DNA of 64,000 nt from Oscillospiraceae bacterium (GCA_012520915.1 JAAYNJ010000017.1:1-64000); one strand, 5' to 3'. Positions 7,863 through 16,389 are shown, counted from the stretch's first letter. Numbers and translations are program-made. The notes: generated by a model not told the origin, from the letters alone.

Positions 7863-8992
7863 TTACTATCACCGAAATATTGATGAACGCTTTCGATTAT
7901 ATATCCGATTTCATCGTCGGTTAAATCAGGAAAAATCGGTAGTCTGAGAAGTCTTGCGGAATACTCTTCGGTCAATGGCAAATCTTCAGATTTATAACCG
8001 TAGCTTTTTCCGTAAGGGGATGAGTGGAGAGGTATGTAGTGGAATACAGCCCCTATGCCTTTTTCTCTAAGATAATTCAGAAGGTCGTTTCTCTCGGTAG
8101 CAGTGTTGAGGAATATATAAAAAATGTGAGCATTGTGTTCGGAATATTCGGGGATATACGGCCGTTTTAAAAGGCCTTTCACTTCTAATTCTCCAAGTCC
8201 GTCAAAGTATTTTTCCCAGATTGAAATTCGCTTGGATTTGATTTCGTCAAATCTTTCAAGTTGCGCGGTGAGCACCGCCATCAGAATATCTGAAGGAAGA
8301 TAGGATGAACCGAAATTCTGCCAAGTGTATTTATCAATCTCCCCTCTGTAAAAACTGCTTCTGTCGGTTCCTTTTTCCCTTATAATTTCTGCGCTCTTCA
8401 TTTCTTCGTTGCTCTTTATGAAAATTGCTCCGCCTTCGCCGCAGGTATAATTTTTTGTTTCATGGAATGAAAAACAGGCATAATCACTGTCAAACCCTGC
8501 AGGTCTTCCTTTATATTTACTGCCGAGCGATTGGGCTGAGTCGAGAACTACTTTAAGATTATATCGTTCGGCAATATAATTTACGGAATCAATATCGCAA
8601 CAGACACCGGCATAGTCTATCGGACATATTGCTTTGGTTTTCTCGGTTATAAGCTCCTCTATCCTGTTTGTATCGATATTCATGGTTCGGGGATCTATCT
8701 CGCAGAATACAGGCTTTGCACCTCTGAGGATGAAGGCGTTGGCGGTTGATGAAAAGGTAAAAGAAGGGATAATGACCTCATCCTCCGGTTCAAGTCCGCA
8801 CAACAAAGCGGCAAGCTCCAAGGCATGAGTACAGGAAGAAACCATAAGTACATTCGACATTCCGGTCTTATCGAAAAAAAGACGAGTTGCGGTTTCGGTA
8901 AAGGGTCCGTCACCGCATATCCTGCCTGTTACGGCTTTTTTGGCATAGTTCAACTCAAGTTCGGTAATTGAAGGTTTACAAAAAGGAATCAT
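7859..8992 (-). CDS. wecE: dTDP-4-amino-4,6-dideoxygalactose transaminase, WecE/RffA-like
   Basis: 377 residues, a full-length DegT/DnrJ/EryC1/StrS aminotransferase. Most of the chain can be matched to remembered E. coli WecE: MIPFCKP at the N-terminus, SFTFSSTANAFILRGAKPVF, the PLP-lysine segment FSFHETKNYTCGEGGA near residue 181, EIIREKGTDRS, YTWQNFGSSYLPSD and FHYIPLHSSPYG. WecE converts dTDP-4-keto-6-deoxyglucose to dTDP-Fuc4N with PLP and glutamate. This is the first gene of the operon, with a consensus promoter at 9036-9064. The dTDP-glucose synthesis and dehydratase genes are absent here and must be elsewhere. Exact sugar specificity is inferred from family resemblance. Confidence 0.85.
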   Translation of the reverse strand: MIPFCKPSITELELNYAKKAVTGRICGDGPFTETATRLFFDKTGMSNVLMVSSCTHALELAALLCGLEPEDEVIIPSFTFSSTANAFILRGAKPVFCEIDPRTMNIDTNRIEELITEKTKAICPIDYAGVCCDIDSVNYIAERYNLKVVLDSAQSLGSKYKGRPAGFDSDYACFSFHETKNYTCGEGGAIFIKSNEEMKSAEIIREKGTDRSSFYRGEIDKYTWQNFGSSYLPSDILMAVLTAQLERFDEIKSKRISIWEKYFDGLGELEVKGLLKRPYIPEYSEHNAHIFYIFLNTATERNDLLNYLREKGIGAVFHYIPLHSSPYGKSYGYKSEDLPLTEEYSARLLRLPIFPDLTDDEIGYIIESVHQYFGDSK

Positions 8993-9035
8993 TTAAGCAC
9001 CAAAACCTCAGGAGAAATTAATATATTCACGAATA

Positions 9036-9064
9036 ATTATATAATAAGGTAAATGTTATGGCAA
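9036..9064 (-). promoter_or_regulatory. sigma-A type promoter of the aminosugar operon
   Basis: On the minus strand TTGCCA (9064-9059) and TATAAT (9041-9036) are separated by exactly 17 bases. The start would lie near 9029, about 37 bases before the wecE-like ATG. It stands back to back with the rightward promoter at 9104-9132. Confidence 0.75.
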
Positions 9065-9103
9065 TAAACTATACGTCGCCGGAAATTGTGCAAATCGGAT
9101 TTA

Positions 9104-9132
9104 TTTACAGCCAAATGTGACTTTGATATACT
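9104..9132 (+). promoter_or_regulatory. sigma-A type promoter of the large membrane protein gene
   Basis: TTTACA (9104-9109) and TATACT (9127-9132) are separated by 17 bases. The TTG start at 9162 follows GAGGTG at 9151. The interval 9065-9103 between the divergent promoters could host a shared operator, but no clear palindrome is seen. Confidence 0.72.
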
Positions 9133-9161
9133 GAAGTCATATTTTTAAAAGAGGTGTAAGT

Positions 9162-11150
9162 TTGAAAATCAAAGCGGAAAATTACAGGAATAGTATTGCG
9201 GTTTCTCTTGCCGTATCGGTTGTTACATTGGTTCTTGTACTGATATTTGCCACCCCTCGTGTTTTAAACAACGATGACTTTATAATACATGGAATCACCT
9301 CGGGAGCATACGGAATGCCGTCGGCGGTTACGGTTCACACCAACGTAATATTGGCGTATCTGTTGACCATAATGCAGAGTGCCGTACCGGCGATGAACTG
9401 GTTTTCGGCAGTTGAAATCCTGATTTTATTTTTTGCGTTTTTTTTATTTTCGTTGCTTATATTTGACAAAAGCCGGAGTTTTAGTGGTTTTTTGTCTGTT
9501 TTAATTCTTCAGCTCTCGCTTGCACCTCATTTTTATATCGAACTGCACAACTCTAAACTCCTGCCGCTTGTATCCTTTTGTTCGTTGTTGTCGATATTCC
9601 ATTTCAGTTGCATGAAGAAGCGGATGCCGGTTGTTGTAGGAATAACCGTTGCGGTTCTGTCTTCATTCATCAGGTTATACGCCTTTTTGATCGGGGCGGC
9701 TATTGCGGCAGCGGTAATTTTACCGCACCTCATCCGCGACGGAAAAACCAATGATGGATTTTCCGTAACGGAAATCTTTAAAGTGAAAAAAGTTCCGGTT
9801 CTCATACTCTCTTTTACTGCGGTTGCCGTGTTTGCCCTATCATTCGTTGACAGTTTTGTGATAAGGAGAATGGAGGGTGCAACGGAATATCGGGAATACA
9901 ATACGGCAAGAGGAATTGTTTCGGATTTTTCGCTGCCCGACTACTATGAAAATATTGAAAAGTTTAATGATATTGGGATTTCTGCAAACGATTATGCTTT
10001 GTTGGAGGAATGGAACTTTGCGGATTTGAAGAAATTCGATAAAAACACGCTTTATGCGGTTTCCGATATCCGCGAAAATCGCAGTTTGGCAGAGGCATTT
10101 GGTGATGTAAAAAAAGAAATTCTCAGAGAGGTATTGTTGCCGTTTTACCAAATTACCCTGCTTTTTTCTCTGCTTGGAATTGTTTTTTCGGATAAAAAAG
10201 AGAGAATATCGGCGGTAATCGCCCCGATCATGTATATTCTCGCAATACTGTCTATGAGTCTTATCGGCAGGGTGACCCACTGGCTGATGTCCGGTGTTGC
10301 CGGATGCGTATTTGCCTGTTCGATTTATGTTCTGGCAGGAGAGAAGGAAGAAAGAATTAAAAATACTGCCCTAAAAGTTTTCCTGACGGCTTTAGTTTTG
10401 GCGGTGTCGCTATATATGAATTTTGCATCCTTAAATGTCAACAGAGACGAATTCAATACCCGTGCGGCAGATATATATACGATGCTGGGGGAGAGGAGTG
10501 ATGAGCTGTATCTCATGGATCACGCCACTCAGCCTGCAGTCGAAATACACAGGATATATCCCGCACTTAAACCCCTCCCCTTCGGTATTTACGGCAACTG
10601 CTATGCTTTGGGCGGATGGGATACCATGTCGCCGGCAAAAAACAGTATTTTAAGAAGATACGGGGTCGAATCTTCGTATGATATGCTGTTTAAAAACGAA
10701 AATGTATTTCTTTGCGATACTAAAAAGTATGGGGAAAAACTGATTTTCATCAGAGAAAACTACAGCGAAAATGTCAATATGTCCCTCTATGATGTAGTCG
10801 GAGGTTTTTATATTTTTGCGTTCTCGGATATAATTTATCCGATAGGTAAGGAAACAGGCTACGAAGTAGTTGAAGCGGTGTTGGAACCCGATCAGATTAT
10901 ACCCGATCTTGTTTATGTCGGGATTTCGATGGCTGGCGACAACGATGCAATCAAATCGGTTTACATAAAAATAACTGCTTCCGGAAAGGAAAGATACTAT
11001 AGAGCAAGACTGATTAAAACCGACAACGGTTTTGCTGCGGTGATGTCGATGCCGAATGAAGAAAATCTTTTTTATGCAGATGCAACTGCAGAAGTTATAA
11101 TCAACACATCCGATGGGTACAAGACGATAGCACAGACTGATTTTAAATAA
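9162..11150 (+). CDS. polytopic membrane protein, probable GT-C type glycosyltransferase
   Basis: 662 residues with about ten hydrophobic helices in the first 430 and a soluble C-terminal domain of roughly 230 residues. Just after the first helix is LNNDDFIIHGITSGAYG (about 33-50). Adjacent acidic residues at this position are the usual catalytic or metal-binding feature of GT-C enzymes, which use polyprenyl-phosphate sugars on the outer face. It has the general look of large unnamed membrane proteins in Gram-positive surface-glycan clusters, but I do not recognise a named family. Start TTG 9162 has a GAGGTG site. Divergence from the ArnC/ArnE/ArnF-like genes suggests it is the final transferase of that pathway (inference). 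The C-terminal domain could bind the acceptor glycan or protein. Confidence 0.6.
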   Translation: MKIKAENYRNSIAVSLAVSVVTLVLVLIFATPRVLNNDDFIIHGITSGAYGMPSAVTVHTNVILAYLLTIMQSAVPAMNWFSAVEILILFFAFFLFSLLIFDKSRSFSGFLSVLILQLSLAPHFYIELHNSKLLPLVSFCSLLSIFHFSCMKKRMPVVVGITVAVLSSFIRLYAFLIGAAIAAAVILPHLIRDGKTNDGFSVTEIFKVKKVPVLILSFTAVAVFALSFVDSFVIRRMEGATEYREYNTARGIVSDFSLPDYYENIEKFNDIGISANDYALLEEWNFADLKKFDKNTLYAVSDIRENRSLAEAFGDVKKEILREVLLPFYQITLLFSLLGIVFSDKKERISAVIAPIMYILAILSMSLIGRVTHWLMSGVAGCVFACSIYVLAGEKEERIKNTALKVFLTALVLAVSLYMNFASLNVNRDEFNTRAADIYTMLGERSDELYLMDHATQPAVEIHRIYPALKPLPFGIYGNCYALGGWDTMSPAKNSILRRYGVESSYDMLFKNENVFLCDTKKYGEKLIFIRENYSENVNMSLYDVVGGFYIFAFSDIIYPIGKETGYEVVEAVLEPDQIIPDLVYVGISMAGDNDAIKSVYIKITASGKERYYRARLIKTDNGFAAVMSMPNEENLFYADATAEVIINTSDGYKTIAQTDFK

Positions 11151-11177
11151 AACGAAGTTATTGATTGGGAGATTGAA

Positions 11178-12302
11178 ATGAAATACAGAAAATTCGGAAA
11201 TACGGGATTTGACGTTTCGGCATTGGGTTTCGGAAGTATGAGAATGCCGCTTGTGGAGGGGGCAAAAGATGATTCCGAGGTAGATGTCGACCTGGCGATT
11301 GAAATGATAAGAACGGGTATTGACGGAGGAATCAACTATGTTGACTCTGCATGGGCATATCATGGAGGAGAAAGTGAAATCATAGTGGGTTCGGCACTCA
11401 AAGGGGGCTATCGCGAAAAGGTGAAGCTGGCGACAAAATCTCCCTTGTGGTTGATTGAGAAGGAAGATGATTTTGACAGAATCCTCGATAAACAACTTGA
11501 TAAACTGAAAACCGATTATGTGGATATGTATCTTCTTCATGCAGTAGACAACGACAGATTCAAAAATATAATATTGCGTTTGGATTTGCTGACTAAAATG
11601 GAAGAAGCGAAAGCGGACGGACGTATACGCCATATCGGATTTTCTTTCCATGACGGCTACGACGTGTTCCGAAATATAATAGATACATATGACGGTTTCG
11701 AGTTTTGCCAGATTCAGATGAATTACATAAATGTGGAACATCAAGCGACACTTAAAGGCCTTAAATATGCCGCTGAAAAAGGTTTGGCTGTTGTGATAAT
11801 GGAGCCGATTCTCGGAGGTAAGCTTGCGAATTTGCCTGATAGCATGTCTGCAAAACTGCCTGAGGGTAAAAATGCCGTAGAAGCTGCTCTCGATTTCCTT
11901 TGGGATATGCCCGAGGTCAGTGTCGTTTTAAGCGGAATGAGCACATTAGATCATGTAAAAGAAAATCTCAAATATGCTTCAAACTCGGAAGTCGGAAAAC
12001 TTACAGAAAAAGATTTTAAAGCTTATTCGCTTATCAGAGAGGAGTATAATTCGCTGACACTCATACCCTGCACCGCCTGTGAATACTGCATGCCTTGTCC
12101 GGTTGGGATAGAAATACCGAGAATGATGGAAGCGTATAACAGTTCTATTATCAAGGGATATGGGGTGGCGGTCAGCGCATATGAAAAACTTGTTGTCGGT
12201 GCGGACAAATGCATAGCTTGCAGACAGTGCGAAAAAGTCTGCCCTCAAGGAATAGTCGTGAGCGAATGGATGAAGAAAATAGCATCAAAATTATCCTCCT
12301 GA
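11178..12302 (+). CDS. aldo/keto reductase with C-terminal 4Fe-4S ferredoxin domain
   Basis: 374 residues. The AKR barrel begins MKYRKFGNTGFDVSALGFGSM, with the catalytic Asp and Tyr in NYVDSAWAYHGG, Lys in ATKSPL and His in LLHAV. The last 90 residues hold two cysteine clusters (CTACEYCMPCP and CIACRQCEKVCP), enough for iron-sulfur binding. This is the common clostridial 'aldo/keto reductase / 4Fe-4S protein' type, whose substrate is generally unknown. It starts 27 bases after the membrane-protein gene with GGGAGATTGAA upstream, so it is probably in the same transcript, which ends at the terminator at 12353-12382. Whether it takes part in aminosugar chemistry is not shown. Confidence 0.85.
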   Translation: MKYRKFGNTGFDVSALGFGSMRMPLVEGAKDDSEVDVDLAIEMIRTGIDGGINYVDSAWAYHGGESEIIVGSALKGGYREKVKLATKSPLWLIEKEDDFDRILDKQLDKLKTDYVDMYLLHAVDNDRFKNIILRLDLLTKMEEAKADGRIRHIGFSFHDGYDVFRNIIDTYDGFEFCQIQMNYINVEHQATLKGLKYAAEKGLAVVIMEPILGGKLANLPDSMSAKLPEGKNAVEAALDFLWDMPEVSVVLSGMSTLDHVKENLKYASNSEVGKLTEKDFKAYSLIREEYNSLTLIPCTACEYCMPCPVGIEIPRMMEAYNSSIIKGYGVAVSAYEKLVVGADKCIACRQCEKVCPQGIVVSEWMKKIASKLSS

Positions 12303-12352
12303 ATAAAATTGCGGTATTATCTTAAAGCCTGCGGAAATAATTTTGCGAATAA

Positions 12353-12382
12353 AAAACAGCAGACAAAACAGTCTGCTGTTTT
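12353..12382. terminator. bidirectional terminator between AKR gene and malQ
   Basis: Perfect hairpin AAAACAGCAGAC / GTCTGCTGTTTT with a six-base loop. A-rich and T-rich flanks on both sides serve the convergent genes. Confidence 0.8.
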
Positions 12383-12402
12383 GTTATACGGGTTTTAATT
12401 AA

Positions 12403-13902
12403 TCAGTCATCGGATGAATCGTTTGAAAAGTCAGGTGTTCTTCCATAAAGCGTGGTCAAATCCGCAATTTTTTCAGCCAGCGAATCGGAAAGCTGCCCTG
12501 AGGCTACTCTATACTGCCAGTTTCCCGAGGGAGTTCCCGGAGTATTCATGCGGTATTTTCCGGAAAGACCCAGATAGTCCTGAATCGGTGCGATGAAAAT
12601 TCTGCAAACCGAAGACATTCCGTATCTAATAACCCGAAAAACCTTGTCTCTGCAATCTTCAAAATCAAAGTATTCCCCGGCTTTTTCAACCGAATCGGTG
12701 TCGCTTTTTAACCAGGATGCCAATGTGTCGTTGTCATGGGTTCCGGTATAAAGAACGGAATTTATTTCGTGGTTGTGCGGCAGGTAGGGTGAATCGGGAT
12801 GATCAAAAGCGAATTGAAGAACCCTCATTCCGGGCAAACAGGTTTCTTTAATAAAATCAAGAACGCTGTCGTCAAGATCGCCGAGATCTTCCGCGATAAT
12901 CTGCAGATTAGGAAAGTTCTCTTTCATAAGATTTATAAATTGCATGCCCGGACCGATTTCCCAGTTGCCGTTTTTTGCAGTTTCCTCTCCGTATGGAACG
13001 CTGAAATAGGTGTGCAACGCTCTGAAATGGTCGATTCTCAAAGCGTCCAGCATTCGGCTCATATGTTCAATTCTCATTCTCCACCAGTAGTAGTTGTCCT
13101 GTTTTTGAAAATCCCAATTGTAGAGAGGATTGCCCCAAAGCTGCCCTGTTTCGGAAAAATAATCGGGTGGAACTCCGGCGACGACAGTGGGCTTAAACTC
13201 ATGATTCAAACGGAAGTTTTGCGGCATTGCCCATACGTCGGCAGAGTCGGGAGATGCATAGATCGGAGTATCGCCGAAAATCTTTATACCGTTATCATTT
13301 GCGTACTTTTTAAGTGCGCGGAACTGTGTGTAAAAAAGAAACTGGATATATCTGTAGAAATTGATCGTTTCTTCTAAAAGTATGCCCAAAGAATGCATAT
13401 AATCGGATTGGCGAGCCCTTATGCCTATAGGCCATTCCTGTACGGGTGCATAATTGTAGTGCTCTTTCAAAGCAAAATAAAAGGCATAGTCGTGCACCCA
13501 AAACACGTTCTGTTCTAAAAAAATCCTGTAATCCTCGTTGTTCGGATCAAAGCCCCTTTTATAAGCTTTTTTCAAGAGGGGAATGCGCGTGTTGAAAAGA
13601 TGTCCGTAATCCACAAACTCCTCTTTGTTATCCCTGTGAGACATGACCTCATCTTTGGTTAGAAGATTGTCCTCAACCAGCAAGTCGAGGTCGATAAAAT
13701 ACGGATTACCGGCAAATACGCTGAAAGTTTGGTAGGGTGAGTCCCCGTAGCCGGTATGACCGAAAGGCAGTAGCTGCCAGTAAGACTGCTTTGCTTTTTT
13801 AAGAAAATCTACAAAGTTGTATGCTTCTTTTCCCAGACTCCCGATATGATACCTTGACGGCAGTGATGATATGTGGAGCAAAATTCCGCTTTCCCTTTTC
13901 AC
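12403..13902 (-). CDS. malQ: 4-alpha-glucanotransferase (amylomaltase, GH77)
   Basis: 499 residues, normal length for a bacterial amylomaltase. Visible GH77 motifs are ALRIDHFRAL (nucleophile Asp), AEDLGDLDDSV (acid/base Glu) and YTGTHDNDT (transition-state Asp). The N-terminus GILLHISSLPSRYHIGSLG is typical. The enzyme transfers alpha-1,4-glucan segments between maltodextrins in glycogen or starch metabolism in the cytoplasm. Start is GTG 13902 after AGGGGG. The gene stands alone: the neighbouring P-type ATPase ends at 13965 and no glg or mal genes are near. Confidence 0.95.
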   Translation of the reverse strand: MKRESGILLHISSLPSRYHIGSLGKEAYNFVDFLKKAKQSYWQLLPFGHTGYGDSPYQTFSVFAGNPYFIDLDLLVEDNLLTKDEVMSHRDNKEEFVDYGHLFNTRIPLLKKAYKRGFDPNNEDYRIFLEQNVFWVHDYAFYFALKEHYNYAPVQEWPIGIRARQSDYMHSLGILLEETINFYRYIQFLFYTQFRALKKYANDNGIKIFGDTPIYASPDSADVWAMPQNFRLNHEFKPTVVAGVPPDYFSETGQLWGNPLYNWDFQKQDNYYWWRMRIEHMSRMLDALRIDHFRALHTYFSVPYGEETAKNGNWEIGPGMQFINLMKENFPNLQIIAEDLGDLDDSVLDFIKETCLPGMRVLQFAFDHPDSPYLPHNHEINSVLYTGTHDNDTLASWLKSDTDSVEKAGEYFDFEDCRDKVFRVIRYGMSSVCRIFIAPIQDYLGLSGKYRMNTPGTPSGNWQYRVASGQLSDSLAEKIADLTTLYGRTPDFSNDSSDD

Positions 13903-13964
13903 AAAATCCCCCTATGGTTTTTTACTAAATTTCCAATGAAGTATACCACAAATCGGCATAGATA

Positions 13965-15968
13965 TTAACCATTTTTGAGAACGGGCGCTTTCATGGCTCT
14001 CAACGCATTTACTACCGACATCATCATAACTCCTACATCTGCGACAAGTGCCAGCCATAGAGGAATGAAAATAAAAAATCCGAAAAACATTATTGCAAGT
14101 TTTGTGGTAAGAGCCAACACTAAATTTTGCCGCACAATACTCATCGTGCGCTTGGATATGCCAATTGCGGTGAGAAGACTGTCGTTGCGGTTGGAAATAA
14201 GCACCACATCCGAAGACTCCACTGCGGCATCATTTCCCGGAGCTCCCATTGATATACCGACATCCGATGCCGTGATTACCGGAGCATCATTTACTCCGTC
14301 CCCGACGAATGCGACTTTATGACCTCTTTCAATTAATTTTTCGACCACGCTGAGTTTTTGGTGCGGGAGAAGGGAATGAAGATAATGATCAATCTTCAGC
14401 GTTGAAGATTTTTCCTTTGCCGATATTTCAGAATCTCCCGTCAACATCATGATTGAGTAACCGCTGTTTTTAAGAGTTTCTATGGTGGCTTTCGACTCGG
14501 GCCTGAGGGAATCGCCGATTGTTAAATATCCGAGATATTCTTTGTCTTTGGAGACATAAACGGTGCTTCCGGAATAGTTTGCTGCAGAATCCGGTACTTT
14601 TACTCCTTCGGCTTCGAAAAATCCCTTTTTGCCTACAATTATTTCGCTTTCCATGTAACGGGCGATAATGCCGTTACCCGCTTGTTCCGACGCGGAGGCG
14701 CAATCGGGAACTTCTATGCCTTTTTCCGCAACATAGCGGATAATGGACTTTGCAATCGGATGGTTGGAATTTTTTTCCGCAATTGCTGCAAAACTGAGAA
14801 GAGAATTACTGTCAATTCCCGTATTCGGCACTATATCGAGAACTTCGAAATTGCCCTTTGTCAGAGTACCGGTTTTATCAAAAACTATATAATCAACCGC
14901 TGCAAGATTTTCAAGACTATCGGCACCTTTGACGAGAATACCCTTTTTAGATGATGCTCCGATACCTGAAAAAAATGTAAGAGGAAGGGATATGACCAGC
15001 GAACAGGGACAGGAAATAATAAGAAACACCAGGCTCAGATGAACCCAATCGGGGTAGGAGTAGTTACCGGTGAATACTCCTATTAAGGTAGGAACAACCG
15101 CGGCGACGACGATTGCGAGCATAACGACGATGGGCGTGTATATCTTTGCAAATCTCGAAACATATCTCTCTCTTCTTGATTTTCTAATCGCCGCTTTTTT
15201 TGCATATTCAATTATTTTTGAAGCGGTGGAACCGGAATAGTCTTCCGAAACCTGAATGACTGCTGCGGTGTTGCCGTTTATTCCTCCGGACAGAAGTTTA
15301 TCTCCGACTGTAAAATCTACGGGCAAACTTTCTCCGGTCAGCATTTTGTTGTCAACCGTTCCATTTCCCTCGATGACAATACCGTCAAAGGGGATTCTTT
15401 CATGCGGTCTTACAAATACCCTTTCCCCCACTGAAACCTCGGATGCATTGACAGTTATAATCCCGCCGTCAACTATGAGATGAGCCGTGTCGGGCTGAAG
15501 ATCCAGTAAGCGCGATATACTTCGGTTGCTCTTTGAAACGGCATAGGTTTCAAGCAGCTGTCCTATTCCGAAAAGAATCATTACCGCAGATCCCTCCGCC
15601 CATTCTCCCAATGCGAATGCTCCAAGAGAGGCTATGGTCATCAGGGTGGTTTCATCGATTAGCACCCCTTTAATTATGCTTTTTAATGCTCCAACAAGAT
15701 AACCGAAACCGGAGGTGAGATAGGATAATATAAACAAACCGACCGATATGACGGGGTTATTATTTTTCAATAATATGGCGAACGTAAAAAACAAAATGGA
15801 ACCGAAAATATAAAATATTCGCCTGCCGAAACTTTCCTTGCCGCCGTCAATCTTACAGGCGTCGGAGCCGCAAGTACAGCTGTGCTGAACCCCCAAATTA
15901 TCGGAATGACCGTCGGGAATGTTGCTTAGTCCGCTTATTCTTGTTTTATTGATATTGTTTTTTGTCAT
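13965..15968 (-). CDS. heavy-metal P1B-type ATPase, Zn/Cd/Pb exporter type
   Basis: 667 residues. A short Cys-rich N-terminus (CTCGSDAC near 32-39) replaces the usual HMA ferredoxin-fold domain. Motifs in order are MLTGES (about 210), SCPCSLVISLP (about 325, the ion-binding CPC), DKTGTLTKG (about 366), SNHPIA, LTGDSE and VGDGVNDAP (about 580). The last helix holds Asp in LALVADVGVMMMS. CPC followed by SLVIS, together with that late Asp, fits the P1B-2 (ZntA/CadA) group rather than Cu(I) pumps. It exports metal across the membrane with ATP hydrolysis. It starts 14 bases after the CsoR-family regulator stop and is clearly co-transcribed with it. Confidence 0.9.
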   Translation of the reverse strand: MTKNNINKTRISGLSNIPDGHSDNLGVQHSCTCGSDACKIDGGKESFGRRIFYIFGSILFFTFAILLKNNNPVISVGLFILSYLTSGFGYLVGALKSIIKGVLIDETTLMTIASLGAFALGEWAEGSAVMILFGIGQLLETYAVSKSNRSISRLLDLQPDTAHLIVDGGIITVNASEVSVGERVFVRPHERIPFDGIVIEGNGTVDNKMLTGESLPVDFTVGDKLLSGGINGNTAAVIQVSEDYSGSTASKIIEYAKKAAIRKSRRERYVSRFAKIYTPIVVMLAIVVAAVVPTLIGVFTGNYSYPDWVHLSLVFLIISCPCSLVISLPLTFFSGIGASSKKGILVKGADSLENLAAVDYIVFDKTGTLTKGNFEVLDIVPNTGIDSNSLLSFAAIAEKNSNHPIAKSIIRYVAEKGIEVPDCASASEQAGNGIIARYMESEIIVGKKGFFEAEGVKVPDSAANYSGSTVYVSKDKEYLGYLTIGDSLRPESKATIETLKNSGYSIMMLTGDSEISAKEKSSTLKIDHYLHSLLPHQKLSVVEKLIERGHKVAFVGDGVNDAPVITASDVGISMGAPGNDAAVESSDVVLISNRNDSLLTAIGISKRTMSIVRQNLVLALTTKLAIMFFGFFIFIPLWLALVADVGVMMMSVVNALRAMKAPVLKNG

Positions 15969-15982
15969 ATGGGAAAATACCT

Positions 15983-16267
15983 CTACTTAAGCTTGCCAAA
16001 ACTTTCAACGGCCCTTTTTAAATCTTCAACAACATGCGCGTTGTCTTTAGTGTCCTTTATTTCATTTACACAGTGTTCTATATGGCTATAGAGTATTTCG
16101 CGCGCGGTTCCGGTAATAGCGGCGTTGACAGCGGAGAGTTGAGTAATAATTTCATCACACCTGCGACCCTCGACCAACATCGACGAAACGCCTCTAATCT
16201 GCCCTTCTATTCTTTTAAGACGATTTATTATTCTGCCAACATCCAGATGCGTGTCTTTTTCAACCAT
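15983..16267 (-). CDS. CsoR/DUF156-family metal-sensing repressor
   Basis: 94 residues from ATG 16267, which follows AAGGGAGTGCAATA. An in-frame start at 16288 lacks a comparable site. The chain is the all-helical CsoR fold (RLKRIEGQIRGVSSML). Cys37, His62 and Cys66 reproduce the C-H-C ligand set and spacing of Cu(I)-sensing CsoR (Cys36/His61/Cys65 in the mycobacterial protein). The repressor should bind the partial palindrome over its own promoter and leave when metal binds. The linked ATPase looks like a Zn/Cd type, which disagrees with a Cu(I) sensor; see findings. Confidence 0.88.
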   Translation of the reverse strand: MVEKDTHLDVGRIINRLKRIEGQIRGVSSMLVEGRRCDEIITQLSAVNAAITGTAREILYSHIEHCVNEIKDTKDNAHVVEDLKRAVESFGKLK

Positions 16268-16294
16268 TATTGCACTCCCTTGAAACAATAATAC

Positions 16295-16342
16295 TATATA
16301 CCCCTATAGAGTATATTTTATCCGGTAAATTAACTATGTCAA
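16295..16342 (-). promoter_or_regulatory. promoter and probable CsoR operator of the metal-efflux operon
   Basis: Minus-strand TTGACA (16342-16337) and TAAAAT (16320-16315) have a 16-base spacer. Directly downstream, covering the start point, is the imperfect palindrome TATATACCCCTATAGAGTA (from 16295). C-run/G-run half sites with AT flanks are typical of CsoR-family operators. Binding there would block transcription of the regulator and the ATPase. Confidence 0.65.
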
Positions 16343-16360
16343 GTAAATATATCTTTACCT

Positions 16361-16389
16361 TTTCCATGGCAATAATTGTATGATATAAT
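16361..16389 (+). promoter_or_regulatory. extended -10 promoter upstream of the small membrane protein gene
   Basis: TTTCCA (16361-16366) and TATAAT (16384-16389) are separated by 17 bases, and the -10 box is preceded by TGA (extended -10). It reads away from the CsoR promoter. Confidence 0.6.

Noticed and set aside
10650-11744. 364-codon frame on the minus strand opposite the membrane protein and AKR genes
   Set aside because: It runs antisense across two well-supported genes, its translation is rich in His, Phe and Ile without domain features, and it has no ribosome site.
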